DNA of 64,000 nt from Flagellimonas chongwuensis (GCF_013376415.1 NZ_WYET01000004.1:186001-250000), one strand, 5' to 3'; positions 36,281 to 46,111 are shown, counted from the stretch's first letter. Numbers and translations: made by a program. The notes: generated from the letters alone by a model not told the origin.

Positions 36281-37402
36281 ATGAAAAGACTTTTAGCAAT
36301 AACCTTGGGAGTTTTGTTTTTATCATCATGTAATTCAGACCCTAAAGGATACACATTGAGTGGAACCATTACCGGAGAGCCCGAAAATGGAACAAAAATA
36401 TTTTTGAAGACCACAGATTCCATCAATCAATTGATTGATATTGATACTACTACGGTAGAGAATGGGCTGTTTAGTTTCAGCGGAAATCAGTCCGGTCCTA
36501 AAATGCACTACCTATTTGTGGATAAAGTTCGAGGAAACGTACCGGTAATTCTGGAAAACGGCACCATAGAAGTAGAGTTTCCGAAGGATAGCATTGAGTA
36601 TGCTAAACTAAAGGGTACGGAACAAAATGAGTTGTTCATGGACTTTTTGGAAGAATCCCGCAAACTTTCCGAAAGAGCAAGGTCTATGCAAAATGATATG
36701 CGAGTAGCAGCCCAACAACAAGATACGGCCACGGTCACCGCACTTCGTGAGGAGTTTATCGAGTTTCAAGAAGATGCGAAAAACTTTAATATCGATTTTG
36801 CGAAAAATAATCCAAATGCTTTTGTTTCCGTATTGGTTATTGGCAATCTTTTGGCCACAAAAGCAGTGCCTGTTGATGAAATCAAATCAATGTTTGAGGG
36901 TCTTACCCCTGAAATGAAGCAAACAGAACCCGCAAAGAAAATTGCGGAACAGCTTGAAAATTTAAAGTCGACCGAAATCGGTGCAGTTGCCCCAGATTTC
37001 TCGGCCCCTACCCCATCTGGCGATGTTTTGGCGCTCAGTGATGTGACCAGTAAGGCTAAACTTACGTTGGTGGATTTTTGGGCCGGTTGGTGCAGACCTT
37101 GTCGTGCTGAAAATCCGAACATTGTATCCGTTTACAAAAAATACCACGATAAAGGTTTTGATGTATTGGGCGTTTCTTTGGACAACAAAGAAGACCTTTG
37201 GAAAAATGCCATTGCTTCAGATGGGTTGGAGTGGAACCATATTTCCAATCTACAACGGTTCCAAGACCCGATTGCTCGACTTTACAATATAAATGCCATA
37301 CCTGCCGCATTCCTATTGGATGAAAATGGGGTAATCGTAGCAAGAGATTTAAGAGGTCCTGCGTTAGAGGAAAAAGTAGCCGAAATACTTGGAAAGAGCT
37401 AA
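36281..37402 (+). CDS. TlpA-family thiol-disulfide reductase lipoprotein with DUF4369 domain
   Basis: 373 aa. The signal peptide ends in LFLSSC (C17). The N-terminal DUF4369 domain (about 23-115: YTLSGTITGEPENGTKIFLK, FSGNQSGPKMHYLFVDK) is followed by a helical linker and a TlpA thioredoxin domain (about 235-373) with WAGWCRPCRAENPN, so the redox active site is CRPC. It should keep periplasmic cysteines reduced, for example during cytochrome c maturation. The DUF4369-TlpA layout is common in Bacteroidota. It ends at a shared terminator before the convergent rhomboid gene. Confidence 0.93.
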   Translation: MKRLLAITLGVLFLSSCNSDPKGYTLSGTITGEPENGTKIFLKTTDSINQLIDIDTTTVENGLFSFSGNQSGPKMHYLFVDKVRGNVPVILENGTIEVEFPKDSIEYAKLKGTEQNELFMDFLEESRKLSERARSMQNDMRVAAQQQDTATVTALREEFIEFQEDAKNFNIDFAKNNPNAFVSVLVIGNLLATKAVPVDEIKSMFEGLTPEMKQTEPAKKIAEQLENLKSTEIGAVAPDFSAPTPSGDVLALSDVTSKAKLTLVDFWAGWCRPCRAENPNIVSVYKKYHDKGFDVLGVSLDNKEDLWKNAIASDGLEWNHISNLQRFQDPIARLYNINAIPAAFLLDENGVIVARDLRGPALEEKVAEILGKS

Positions 37403-37428
37403 ACAGTAAAATATATTTTGATAAAAAG

Positions 37429-37452
37429 AAGGTCTTGATGTTTCAAGGCCTT
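37429..37452. terminator. Bidirectional terminator between tlpA-like and rhomboid genes
   Basis: AAGGTCTTGA (37429-37438) and TCAAGGCCTT (37443-37452) pair with one G-T pair around TGTT; T run to the right, A run to the left. Confidence 0.85.
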
Positions 37453-37463
37453 TTTTATTACCC

Positions 37464-38114
37464 CTATAGCTTGCCCATTTTATCCAACACAAAAAGAACA
37501 ATGATAGGAATGGCCAACAGAATCACAATCAAAGTATCTGTTACGAACAGTCCTGGCATAAACAATAAGGTAGTCGCATACCCACCTATGGCACCGCCAA
37601 AGTGGGCCGTATGACCGATATTGCCCATTCTACTCTTCATCCCCCAGATAGAATATAATAGATATGCTATACCTAGAACATAAGCAGGTAACGGAATCGG
37701 GATAAACATAATACCTAATTGCATATCCGGATTTAATAGTATAGCCGCATAGAGAACCCCCATTACCGCTCCACTGGCACCAACCGCACTGTAGTATGGC
37801 TCATTTTTATGAAAAACCAGTGCCAAAAGACTTCCCGCAACCAAACTCACCAAATAAATAATCAAGAATTTTAGGGGTCCGAACCATCCGATGACAACAG
37901 GGGCGAAAAAATACAGCGTAAACATGTTCAAGAACAAATGCGAAATATCAACGTGTAAAAACCCAGAGGTCAGCATTCGTTCCTTTTGCCCTGCTTGAAT
38001 GGCGCTGATACTAAACTTGTATCTATCAAAAAATGCCTGACTGTTGAATCCGCGAAGGGAAACCAAGACATTGGCGGCCATAATAGCAATGGTAGCGATA
38101 TGTAAATTGAGCAT
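37464..38114 (-). CDS. Rhomboid-family intramembrane serine protease
   Basis: 216 aa with six membrane helices. The catalytic serine is in GASGAV (S114), the catalytic histidine in GHTAHFGGAIGGY (H171), and the oxyanion-side H59-x3-N63 is in SHLFLNMFTLYFF, so the enzyme should be active. It cleaves transmembrane segments inside the inner membrane; the substrate is unknown. The divergent gene is a lipid A-type acyltransferase, and the two promoters share an 18-base palindrome. Confidence 0.93.
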   Translation of the reverse strand: MLNLHIATIAIMAANVLVSLRGFNSQAFFDRYKFSISAIQAGQKERMLTSGFLHVDISHLFLNMFTLYFFAPVVIGWFGPLKFLIIYLVSLVAGSLLALVFHKNEPYYSAVGASGAVMGVLYAAILLNPDMQLGIMFIPIPLPAYVLGIAYLLYSIWGMKSRMGNIGHTAHFGGAIGGYATTLLFMPGLFVTDTLIVILLAIPIIVLFVLDKMGKL

Positions 38115-38133
38115 GTAAATAAAGGTTTGGGTT

Positions 38134-38151
38134 CAAATATAGCTATATTTG
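38134..38151. promoter_or_regulatory. Palindromic divergent promoter: two back-to-back -7 boxes
   Basis: CAAATATAGCTATATTTG is a perfect 18-base palindrome. Each half reads as TATATTTG, an exact -7 box, one per strand. Predicted starts lie about 12 bases before the rhomboid ATG (38114) and about 10 before the acyltransferase ATG (38168). Confidence 0.65.
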
Positions 38152-38167
38152 CACACAAGAATAGTCT

Positions 38168-39070
38168 ATGCAGCTGGTAGTTTATATCCTTGTTTATCCT
38201 TTGCTCTGGTTGATTTCCAGACTTCCCTTTAAAATCATATATTTTATTTCTGATGGTGTTTACGCACTACTCTATCATGTAATAGGTTACCGTAAAAAAG
38301 TGGTCCGCAATAATTTAGCGTTGGTTTTCCCCGATAAACCGGAAAAGGAACGTTTACTGATAGAGAAAAAGTTTTACAAGCACATGTGCGATATGTTTTT
38401 GGAAATGATCAAGACCATGGGCATAAGTAAAAAGGAAATCCAAAAACGGTTTACAGTTACCAATATTGAGGTATTAAATGGTCTCGAAGACAAAGGAATA
38501 AACACCATGCTAATGCTTCCCCATTATGCCAGTTGGGAATGGGTATTGTCTTTGAACCTTCAGATCAAATCGAAAGGTTACGGGATCTATCAGAAAATAC
38601 AGAACAAGTACTTTGATAAATTGGTGCGAAATATAAGGGGCAAATTTAACACTGAACTGATTTCCACAAGGGAGTCCCGAAAAATCTTAAAAGCTGCCAA
38701 AGACAGCGAAAAATTGACCATGGTCGGCATAATCAGTGACCAGTCGCCCATGGTGAGCAAGGCCAAATATTGGACCGAATTTATGGGCATTACCGTTCCT
38801 GCGCACGTTGGAGGTGAAGAAATCTGTAAAACGAACAACTTTGTACCCGTTTACCTTAAGGTTAAAAAACTAAATAGGGGATATTACCAAGGCACCTTTA
38901 AGGTGCTTTTCGAGGAGCCTACGACGGTTCCCGATTACGAAATCACAGATGCCTTTTTAAGAGAAACAGAAAAATCCATCAGGGAGGCACCGGAATATTA
39001 TTTCTGGACCCACAAACGCTGGAAGCACAAGGACAAAGCACCTAAAATCCCTAAAAAAGTAATATCTTAA
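38168..39070 (+). CDS. LpxL/HtrB-family lipid A acyltransferase-like protein
   Basis: 300 aa. One N-terminal membrane segment (about 2-20) is followed by the acyltransferase fold. The catalytic H-x4-acid motif is H119...E124 (PHYASWEW), with E rather than D. Other family blocks are YRKKVVRNNLALVFPDK, GIISDQSPMVSKAKYWTEFM and YYFWTHKRWKHK. It transfers a secondary acyl chain in lipid A synthesis or a related lipid, at the inner membrane. The LpxH-like hydrolase at 31.8 kb belongs to the same pathway. Confidence 0.9.
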   Translation: MQLVVYILVYPLLWLISRLPFKIIYFISDGVYALLYHVIGYRKKVVRNNLALVFPDKPEKERLLIEKKFYKHMCDMFLEMIKTMGISKKEIQKRFTVTNIEVLNGLEDKGINTMLMLPHYASWEWVLSLNLQIKSKGYGIYQKIQNKYFDKLVRNIRGKFNTELISTRESRKILKAAKDSEKLTMVGIISDQSPMVSKAKYWTEFMGITVPAHVGGEEICKTNNFVPVYLKVKKLNRGYYQGTFKVLFEEPTTVPDYEITDAFLRETEKSIREAPEYYFWTHKRWKHKDKAPKIPKKVIS

Positions 39071-39089
39071 CAGGAAAAGGTAGTTCAAC

Positions 39090-39626
39090 ATGAAAAAATC
39101 AATTGTTATCTTTTTTTGTCTTGGAATTGGTCTGTGCTTTGGGCAAACATCTCCCAAACAAATACCACCAGAAATCATGGAAGCCATTAAAAACGACGTT
39201 TGGGTCCCTTTTATGGAGGCTTACGATCAGCTGGATTCCAAGAAAATCAAAGCTATCCATACCCCGGATATTGTTCGGGTTACCATTACCCAAAACAATG
39301 TTGCATCCGGGAGTCAGTACCTGAATGAATTTGGCGGGTTTTTAGATAGCGTAAAAAATCAAGGGAATCATTTGAGTATAGCTTTTGCAATCCGTACCAT
39401 CGCCCTCAATTCCAATGAAGATGTTGCCTACCAAACCGGTTATTACCGTTTAGTCCGATATAATTCAACAATTGCCCAACCTCAATACACGGGATATGGT
39501 TTTTTTAACGTTGGACTTAGGAAGGAAAATGGAACTTGGAAAATTTGGCTGGATTCCGATAGCCGTACCGATATTTCTGACGATGAATTTGGTAGTTCAA
39601 AAATCATCTATGAGCTGAAAAAATAG
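39090..39626 (+). CDS. Secreted NTF2-like (SnoaL/DUF4440-type) protein
   Basis: 178 aa. The signal peptide MKKSIVIFFCLGIGLCFGQ is followed by a single NTF2-like domain: VWVPFMEAYDQLDSKKIKAI, then VAYQTGYYRLVRYNST and RKENGTWKIWLDSDSR, where the final GxWKI strand is typical. No catalytic residues can be assigned. It starts 19 bases after the acyltransferase stop, so the two are probably co-transcribed, and its stop is 2 bases from that of convergent glmM. Confidence 0.75.
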   Translation: MKKSIVIFFCLGIGLCFGQTSPKQIPPEIMEAIKNDVWVPFMEAYDQLDSKKIKAIHTPDIVRVTITQNNVASGSQYLNEFGGFLDSVKNQGNHLSIAFAIRTIALNSNEDVAYQTGYYRLVRYNSTIAQPQYTGYGFFNVGLRKENGTWKIWLDSDSRTDISDDEFGSSKIIYELKK

Positions 39627-39628
39627 AT

Positions 39629-41020
39629 TTATTCCAATCCTGCCACTTCTTTAATTTCACCAATAATTCGGTCCGCCAGACCATCAGCTTCATCCTGTGA
39701 TTTTGCCTCGGTATAAATTCGGATAATGGGTTCTGTGTTCGATTTCCTCAGGTGTACCCAGTTTTCAGGGAAATCAATTTTTACTCCATCAATTGTGGAC
39801 ACTTCCTCATCTTTGTATTTGTGGTGCATGGCTTCCAAAAGAGCATCTACATCCAAATCAGGGGTGAGTTCGATTTTCTTTTTGCTCATAAAATAACTTG
39901 GGTAGCTAGCACGCAATTCGGCAACCGTCCCGCCTTTTTCCGCCATTAACATCAAGAATAATGCAGTTCCTACCAATGCATCGCGCCCGTAATGACTTTC
40001 TGGATATATGATTCCGCCATTGCCCTCTCCACCTATAATGGCATTGTTGGCTTTCATTTTGGTCACAACATTTACCTCTCCAACCGCAGCAGCTTCGTAA
40101 GTACCTCCATGTTTTTCGGTAACGTCACGCAAAGCTCTGGAAGATGATAGGTTGGAAACCGTATTCCCTTGGGTTTTGGACAAGACATAATCGGCACAGG
40201 CCACCAATGTATATTCCTCCCCGAACATTTGTCCATCGTTGCTGATGAATGCCAAACGGTCCACATCTGGGTCGACCACAATTCCAAAATCAGCCTTTTC
40301 TTCAACCACTTTTTTACAGATGTCTCCCAAATGCTCTTTTAAAGGTTCAGGATTGTGCGGAAAATGACCGGTTGGGTCACAATATAACTTTACTACTTCC
40401 ACTCCCAATTCTTCGAGCAATTTGGGTATGGCAATGCCTCCTGTGGAATTTACACCGTCCACAACCACTTTGAAACCTGCCTTCTTGATGGTATCCGCAT
40501 CCACAAGGGAAAGCTCTAGGACTTCATCAATATGGATATCGATATAGGAATCATTTTTAATGATTTCCCCAAGATCATCGACTTCGGCAAATTCAAAATC
40601 CTCTTCCTCGGCCAGTTTTAAAATTTTGGCGCCCTGTTCGGCATCCAAAAACTCACCTTTTTCATTCAAAAGCTTAAGGGCGTTCCATTGTTTTGGGTTA
40701 TGACTGGCCGTTAAAATGATGCCACCATCCGCTTTTTCCAAAGGAACTGCAATTTCTACGGTAGGTGTAGTGGACAATCCTAGATCGATCACATCAATTC
40801 CAAGCCCCACCAAAGTGGAAACCACCAAATTCTGAATCATCTCTCCGGATAATCGGGCATCACGTCCAATTACAACTTTCAAATCATCTGTTTCCGAATA
40901 CGATTTTAACCAAGTACCGTAGGCCGCTGCAAATTTAACCGCATCAACAGGTGTTAAGTTGTCATTAGTTTGGCCTCCAATAGTGCCTCGTATTCCAGAA
41001 ATTGATTTGATTAGTGTCAT
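39629..41020 (-). CDS. glmM: Phosphoglucosamine mutase
   Basis: 463 aa, four-domain phosphohexomutase. The phosphoserine loop is LTASHNPKQWNALKLLN, the metal loop DPDVDRLAF, the sugar-binding loop GGEGNGGIIYPESHYGRDA, and the phosphate loop RKSNTEPIIRIYTEA. The sugar loop is of the NGG type seen in archaeal and Bacteroidota enzymes rather than the GEQSGH of Escherichia coli GlmM. It makes glucosamine-1-phosphate for UDP-GlcNAc, the shared precursor of peptidoglycan and lipid A. Phosphomannomutase activity is the main alternative. Confidence 0.9.
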   Translation of the reverse strand: MTLIKSISGIRGTIGGQTNDNLTPVDAVKFAAAYGTWLKSYSETDDLKVVIGRDARLSGEMIQNLVVSTLVGLGIDVIDLGLSTTPTVEIAVPLEKADGGIILTASHNPKQWNALKLLNEKGEFLDAEQGAKILKLAEEEDFEFAEVDDLGEIIKNDSYIDIHIDEVLELSLVDADTIKKAGFKVVVDGVNSTGGIAIPKLLEELGVEVVKLYCDPTGHFPHNPEPLKEHLGDICKKVVEEKADFGIVVDPDVDRLAFISNDGQMFGEEYTLVACADYVLSKTQGNTVSNLSSSRALRDVTEKHGGTYEAAAVGEVNVVTKMKANNAIIGGEGNGGIIYPESHYGRDALVGTALFLMLMAEKGGTVAELRASYPSYFMSKKKIELTPDLDVDALLEAMHHKYKDEEVSTIDGVKIDFPENWVHLRKSNTEPIIRIYTEAKSQDEADGLADRIIGEIKEVAGLE

Positions 41021-41040
41021 AATTGTTAAAAAAGTTTTTG

Positions 41041-41048
41041 CAAATATA
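41041..41048 (-). promoter_or_regulatory. -7 promoter box for glmM
   Basis: The minus strand reads TATATTTG, an exact TAnnTTTG match, 21 bases before the ATG at 41020; the expected leader is about 14 bases. Confidence 0.5.
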
Positions 41049-41111
41049 ATCGGGCATATCCGATTCCATGTTTTGAATTTGTAAATTTCGACAGAAAAGG
41101 AATTTGTCCCG

Positions 41112-41705
41112 ATGAACTTCTTAGCGCATATCTATCTTTCTTTTGATGATAAAGAGATTACTTTGGGCAATTTCTTTGCCGATCATATCCGTGGAAACAA
41201 GTTTGGTCATTTGCCCATAAAGATTCAAAAAGGCATACTATTGCACCGCGAAATCGATACTTTTACCGATTCGCATCCCACGGTTCGGAAGAGCAGTAAA
41301 CGTCTTCATAAAAATTACAGTCATTACAGTCGGGTCATTGTAGATATATATTACGACCATTTTTTGGCCAAGAACTGGAGCGATTATTCAGAAGTGCCCT
41401 TGGATGAGTATGTGGAAAACTTCTATAACCTATTGGAAGACAACTATGATGTGCTCCCGATGGCCACCAAAAGAATGATGCCCTATATGATGGCGGACAA
41501 TTGGCTGCTGAATTATGCCAACTTAGCCGGTATCAACAATGTTCTGCATGGCATGAACCGACGCACCAAGAACAAATCCAAAATGAACTTTGCCATTTTG
41601 GACCTTGAAGAACATTATACCGAATTCGAAAATGAGTTCACCTCCTTTTTTGAAGAATTAATTACCTTTTCCAACCAAAAATTTATTTCTCTATGCGAAG
41701 ACTGA
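41112..41705 (+). CDS. Acyl carrier protein phosphodiesterase (AcpH-like)
   Basis: 197 aa. The N-terminus [11 protein letters not shown] followed by [14 protein letters not shown], then [16 protein letters not shown] and [14 protein letters not shown], are the AcpH (former DUF479) signatures; the His/Asp residues belong to a metal-dependent HD-like site. It removes 4'-phosphopantetheine from acyl carrier protein. Its last 13 bases overlap the start of ggt, so the two are translationally linked. Confidence 0.92.
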   Translation: MNFLAHIYLSFDDKEITLGNFFADHIRGNKFGHLPIKIQKGILLHREIDTFTDSHPTVRKSSKRLHKNYSHYSRVIVDIYYDHFLAKNWSDYSEVPLDEYVENFYNLLEDNYDVLPMATKRMMPYMMADNWLLNYANLAGINNVLHGMNRRTKNKSKMNFAILDLEEHYTEFENEFTSFFEELITFSNQKFISLCED

Positions 41706-43378
41706 TACTCCTTCTGCCCTTCCTAATCTTTTTTGTCAATTGTAAGCAACAGCCAGCGGAACCTACCGGATTAGTAGCCGAAAAGGCTATGGTTGTCTCT
41801 GCCCGTAAAGAAGCATCGCAACTCGCTGTTGATATTATGAAAAAGGGAGGAAATGCTTTCGATGCCATGGTAGCTACAGAGCTAACCTTGGTTATTGCAT
41901 ACCCTTTTGCTGGAAGCGTTGGTGGTGGTGGATTTATGGTGTACCGCAAAAGCAATGGCGAGGTCGGCGGAATCGATTATCGCGAAAAAGCTCCTCTGGC
42001 AGCCCATAAGGACATGTATTTGGACTCATTGGGTAATGTAATCTCTGGATTGAGCACCTCGGGAGGAACGGCAGTTGGAGTTCCCGGCACGGTAGCAGGA
42101 GTGTTGGAAGTCCATAAAAAATTTGGAAAACTTCCTCTGAATGAGATAATTGAGCCTATTATTGCACTTGCCAATAAGGGCGTGGTAGTTACCGAGAACC
42201 AAGCCAATAGACTGGAAAGAACGCGTGAACGATTTATCGAGGCCAACGGTGACGGCACCAAATTTGCAGGACCATTTACAGCAGGTGATACCATAAAATA
42301 TCCCAACTACGCCAAAACCCTTGGTAAAATAATGGAAGAAGGTCGAGATGGCTTCTATAAAGGTGAAATCGCCCAAAAACTCGCCGCATTTGTTCAAGAA
42401 AAAGGTGGTCTGATCACCGAAGAAGACTTGGAAAAATATGAAGCGGTCTGGAGAGACCCCATTGTTTTCAGCTATAAGGACATGAAAATTATTTCCATGA
42501 GCCCACCTAGCAGCGGAGGTGTGACCATCAATCAAATCTTTAAAATGATGGAGCCCTACAATGTTTCTGATTTCGGACATAACTCCGCCAAAACCATCCA
42601 ATTGTTTACCGAAGCATCCCGAAGGGCCTATGCCGATAGAAACTTTTACTTGGGAGACCCCGATTTTGTTGATATACCATATAATGTTCTTTTGAGTGAT
42701 GATTACCTTCAGGATAGAATGGAGAATTTCTCATTTGATAAAGCAACTTTGTCATCGGAAGTAAGCCATGGCGAAGTCGAAATAATTGAAAGCGACCAGA
42801 CCACCCATTTTTCCATTGTTGATGGGGAAGGCAACGCTGTTTCGGTAACGTCAACATTAAATGGTGGATATGGTTCTAAATTGTTCTGTGAGGAGTTGGG
42901 CATCTTTTTGAACAATGAAATGGACGATTTTAGTGCTAAACCGGGAGTTCCTAATATATTTGGTCTTATTGGGGCCAAAGCGAATAGCATTCAACCCGAA
43001 AAACGTATGTTGAGCAGTATGACCCCCACGATTGTGGAAAAAGATGGGGAACTGTACATGGTCGTGGGCACTCCCGGAGGGTCGACCATTATCACCGCTG
43101 TAGCACAAACTATCCTAAATGTATATGAATTTAATTTGAGCATGCAAGAAGCTGTCAATGCACCCCGCTTTCATCACCAATGGTTGCCGGATATGGTCAT
43201 TTTTGAACCGGAAGGTTTCTCCGAAGAATTAATTGAAGAATTAAAGAGCAAAGGATATATCATTAACGAAGAACGTACGCCCATAATCGGAAAAGTAGAC
43301 GCTATTCGAGTTCTGCCGAATGGTAAACTTGAAGGTGGAGCGGATAAACGTGGTGATGATACCGCTGTTGGCTATTAA
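41693..43378 (+). CDS. ggt: Gamma-glutamyltransferase (Ntn hydrolase), lipoprotein form
   Basis: 561 aa, full length. [17 protein letters not shown] is a lipoprotein signal (C17). The autocleavage and catalytic threonine is T370 in [50 protein letters not shown] and [17 protein letters not shown] are the other family blocks. It splits gamma-glutamyl bonds, such as in glutathione, in the periplasm. The ATG at 41693 lies inside the acpH-like frame (13-base overlap), and an ATP-grasp gene follows after 10 bases. Confidence 0.96.
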   Translation: MRRLILLLPFLIFFVNCKQQPAEPTGLVAEKAMVVSARKEASQLAVDIMKKGGNAFDAMVATELTLVIAYPFAGSVGGGGFMVYRKSNGEVGGIDYREKAPLAAHKDMYLDSLGNVISGLSTSGGTAVGVPGTVAGVLEVHKKFGKLPLNEIIEPIIALANKGVVVTENQANRLERTRERFIEANGDGTKFAGPFTAGDTIKYPNYAKTLGKIMEEGRDGFYKGEIAQKLAAFVQEKGGLITEEDLEKYEAVWRDPIVFSYKDMKIISMSPPSSGGVTINQIFKMMEPYNVSDFGHNSAKTIQLFTEASRRAYADRNFYLGDPDFVDIPYNVLLSDDYLQDRMENFSFDKATLSSEVSHGEVEIIESDQTTHFSIVDGEGNAVSVTSTLNGGYGSKLFCEELGIFLNNEMDDFSAKPGVPNIFGLIGAKANSIQPEKRMLSSMTPTIVEKDGELYMVVGTPGGSTIITAVAQTILNVYEFNLSMQEAVNAPRFHHQWLPDMVIFEPEGFSEELIEELKSKGYIINEERTPIIGKVDAIRVLPNGKLEGGADKRGDDTAVGY

Positions 43379-43388
43379 TCCTTACTGA

Positions 43389-44309
43389 ATGAAATTTGAC
43401 GTAGTCGTTCTAACGGACCACCGTTATGTGGCCCCAGACAAGAAAACACCTTATATTAAAAATGTTCTCCAAGAAGACCGGTTGGTTTTGGAAGCTTTGC
43501 AAAATCAAGGGCTAAAAGCAGTCCGAAAAGCTTGGGACGACCCCGGTTTTGATTGGACGAGCACTAAATATGCCCTGTTCCGAACCACTTGGGACTATTT
43601 TGATAGATATGCAGAGTTTTCACTTTGGTTGGATGAAACCTCACAGCAAACAAAGTTCATCAACTCCAAAAAGCTCATCTATTGGAACATCGACAAACAT
43701 TATTTAAAGGATTTGTCAATTGCGGGCGTTAATATTCCAAAAACGATATTTATCGAACAGGGAGCCACACCTTCACTTGCCGAAACAATTGAAATTTCGA
43801 AATCGAAACATGATTTTTACGGAAACGAATATATCCTCAAACCTTGTGTGTCCGGAGCGGCAAGACATACCTATAAATTGGACGATAGCACTGTTGCAGA
43901 GCACGAATCCATCTTTTCGGAACTGATTAAGGAGGAGGCCATGATGCTTCAAGAATTTCAACACCACATCGTATCCGAAGGGGAAATCTCCATGATGCTT
44001 TTTAACGGAGAGTTCACCCACGCAGTTTTAAAAATTGCCAAAACAGGTGATTTTAGGGTGCAAGACGATTTTGGCGGTACCGTACACCCCTATTCCCCGA
44101 GTGCAGATCAAATTGCTTTTGCCAAAAGTGTTGTGTTTGCCGCTCCCGAGCTCCCCATGTATGCAAGGGTCGATATTTTTAAGGACAATCAAGGCAAATG
44201 GGCTTTGGCCGAACTGGAGATTTTTGAGCCCGAACTATGGTTTAGACTCCATCCAGAAGCAGCGGACACCCTGGCCATTGGGATTAAGGAACATCTATTT
44301 CAAAAATAG
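43389..44309 (+). CDS. ATP-grasp domain protein (glutathione-synthetase/RimK-like fold)
   Basis: 306 aa, cytoplasmic. The N-terminal lobe (about 1-100) has VVVLTDHRYVAPDK and LFRTTWDYFDRYAEF. The ATP-grasp part shows YILKPCVSGAARHTYKL (lysine and glycine-rich loop), MMLQEFQHHIVSEGEISMML (hinge) and ARVDIFKDNQGKWALAELEI with the metal-binding acidic residues before EPELWFRLHP. ATP-grasp enzymes join a carboxylate to an amine or thiol. Position 10 bases after ggt suggests gamma-glutamyl or peptide chemistry, but the substrates are unknown. Confidence 0.82.
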   Translation: MKFDVVVLTDHRYVAPDKKTPYIKNVLQEDRLVLEALQNQGLKAVRKAWDDPGFDWTSTKYALFRTTWDYFDRYAEFSLWLDETSQQTKFINSKKLIYWNIDKHYLKDLSIAGVNIPKTIFIEQGATPSLAETIEISKSKHDFYGNEYILKPCVSGAARHTYKLDDSTVAEHESIFSELIKEEAMMLQEFQHHIVSEGEISMMLFNGEFTHAVLKIAKTGDFRVQDDFGGTVHPYSPSADQIAFAKSVVFAAPELPMYARVDIFKDNQGKWALAELEIFEPELWFRLHPEAADTLAIGIKEHLFQK

Positions 44310-44356
44310 AAACATCTTAAGATAGCGATGTCTTATATTTACGTAAATGATTAAAA

Positions 44357-45346
44357 ATGAAAAAATTAGCCCTACTGTTTGTTCTTGTTACAATAAGTTG
44401 TTTTGGTCAAAACAAAACTAAATTGGTCGCATTGGATGATGCATTTTATGATTACATAGATAAAAATGCAAAAATTGAAGTGCTTGCCGAGGGTTTCATT
44501 TGGGCCGAAGGTCCTGTATGGGTGAAGGAAGGCTCGTTTCTTCTTTTTTCAGATGTTCCCCAAAACACCATTTTTAAATGGAGTGAAACGGAAGGTGTTA
44601 CCGAATTTTTAAAACCATCCGGATATACAGGAATTTCTCCTTATAGTCGTGAACCAGGAAGTAACGGTTTGATCATAAACAAGCAAGGAGAACTGGTTTT
44701 CTGCGAACATGGCGACCGTAGGATTTCAAAAATGCCATTGGCAAATGGAGGCAAAGTCACCATTGCGGATAATTGGAAAGGCAAACGCTTCAACAGTCCA
44801 AACGATATTGTTCAAACCTCCAATAGCACCTATTACTTTACCGACCCACCTTACGGTTTGCCCGAGCAACAAGATTCACACTCCCGGGAAATTGATGCGT
44901 TCGGAGTCTATAAAATTGATTCCGAAGGCAAGGTCGAAATGGTGGTCAGCAACCTCAAAAGACCCAACGGGGTGGCCCTTTCTCCAGATGAAAAATTACT
45001 TTATGTAAACCAATCCGATTCGGACGAGTCATACATCATGGTTTACCAAATAAAAAACAACGGCACTTTGGATGAAGGCCGTATCTTTTTTGATGCCTCT
45101 CAGTTATTGAAAGAAGGATTTGTAGGTTCCTTGGACGGTCTTAAAGTAGCTGCGGACGGAACTATATTTTCCACTGGACCAAGTGGAGTTTTAGTCATCA
45201 CTCCAAAAGGAAAGTTGTTGGGACGAATTGAAACCGGACAGCGAACAGCGAATTGTGCATGGGGCAATGATGGTTCAGTCCTGTACATGACTGCTCATAA
45301 TTATCTTATGAGAATCCAAACAAAATCAAAGGGTCTGGGATTCTAA
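44357..45346 (+). CDS. SMP-30/gluconolactonase-family secreted protein
   Basis: 329 aa. The signal peptide MKKLALLFVLVTISCFGQ is followed by a six-bladed propeller: WAEGPVWVKEGSFLLFSDVP, FNSPNDIVQTSNSTYYFTDP, LKRPNGVALSPDEKLLYVN and SLDGLKVAADGTIFSTG. The N and D residues of SPNDIV and SLDGL are the usual metal ligands. A lactonase acting on sugar lactones is likely. It could complement the sugar dehydrogenase at 2.3 kb, whose product would be a lactone, though the genes are far apart. Confidence 0.9.
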   Translation: MKKLALLFVLVTISCFGQNKTKLVALDDAFYDYIDKNAKIEVLAEGFIWAEGPVWVKEGSFLLFSDVPQNTIFKWSETEGVTEFLKPSGYTGISPYSREPGSNGLIINKQGELVFCEHGDRRISKMPLANGGKVTIADNWKGKRFNSPNDIVQTSNSTYYFTDPPYGLPEQQDSHSREIDAFGVYKIDSEGKVEMVVSNLKRPNGVALSPDEKLLYVNQSDSDESYIMVYQIKNNGTLDEGRIFFDASQLLKEGFVGSLDGLKVAADGTIFSTGPSGVLVITPKGKLLGRIETGQRTANCAWGNDGSVLYMTAHNYLMRIQTKSKGLGF

Positions 45347-45355
45347 AAGCCTATA

Positions 45356-46111
45356 CTAACTTCCTGCTATTTGCTTTTTCAGCTCCTCCATCGATTCCTG
45401 TAACTGCCTTAAAAGTCCAGTTTCAGTTGTGGCGTCCACATTGAAAGTCAATTTACTGCTCACTTCCCAAATCTCCTGTATTTGAAAGGGCTTTATTTCG
45501 TATGGCGGGTAGGTTTCGTTTAAAGAAACCAAGGTAATATTGTTGGAGTTTGGCTTTCGCTCAATCTTCTTTACCATAACAGAGTCCTGAAGGACCACCA
45601 CATACATTTTATTTGGGCTCACATAATCGATATGTTCGATGGCACGGGCCAAGACCCAGTCATTAGGTCTTAGATTCGGCAACATACTGTCCCCTTCTAC
45701 TTGAAACCCCCTATACGTTGCATTCCGGAACTCTGGAATGGGCATGTCAAAAGCAGGCAATTGTCTGTACCAACTCGTATCGGAAATATTCTGCGGATAG
45801 CCCGCAGCGGCCTTGGCATTTACCATCACCATGTTATCGTTATCTGAATTATCAACCGTTACGACTTTTGGGATTACGCTAGTTTTGGAGGTATCCAGAT
45901 GTTTCTGGTCACTTTCCCCAAACAACCAAAGAGGATTGATTTTAAATTGCTTTAAAAGTTCGGTCACCACTTTCCCCGAAAGTTTGGTCCTCCCCCGCTC
46001 TATATCCGCTGTTGTATTCTTAACACCGAGTAAATCGGCAAATTCAGTTTGAGTAAAACCAAGTTCCCTTCGTAAATCGGTAAATCTTTTTAAGGTTATT
46101 TCATTTTCCAT
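45356..46111 (-). CDS. LexA-like XRE/S24 autocleaving repressor
   Basis: 251 aa from ATG 46111; an in-frame ATG at 46189 would start inside the operator region. The N-terminal HTH (about 8-62) reads LRRELGFTQTEFADLLGVKN and KLSGKVVTELLKQF. The C-terminal S24 peptidase domain keeps every LexA feature: cleavage site A103-G104 in AAAGYP, S142 in EGDSMLPNLRPNDWV, and the lysine general base K181 in VMVKKIER. Such repressors cut themselves when RecA filaments form on damaged DNA, then release target genes. It faces the radical SAM gene across four operators, implying autoregulation and control of that repair pair. A C-terminal helix (about 225-251) is an extra feature. Confidence 0.9.
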   Translation of the reverse strand: MENEITLKRFTDLRRELGFTQTEFADLLGVKNTTADIERGRTKLSGKVVTELLKQFKINPLWLFGESDQKHLDTSKTSVIPKVVTVDNSDNDNMVMVNAKAAAGYPQNISDTSWYRQLPAFDMPIPEFRNATYRGFQVEGDSMLPNLRPNDWVLARAIEHIDYVSPNKMYVVVLQDSVMVKKIERKPNSNNITLVSLNETYPPYEIKPFQIQEIWEVSSKLTFNVDATTETGLLRQLQESMEELKKQIAGS

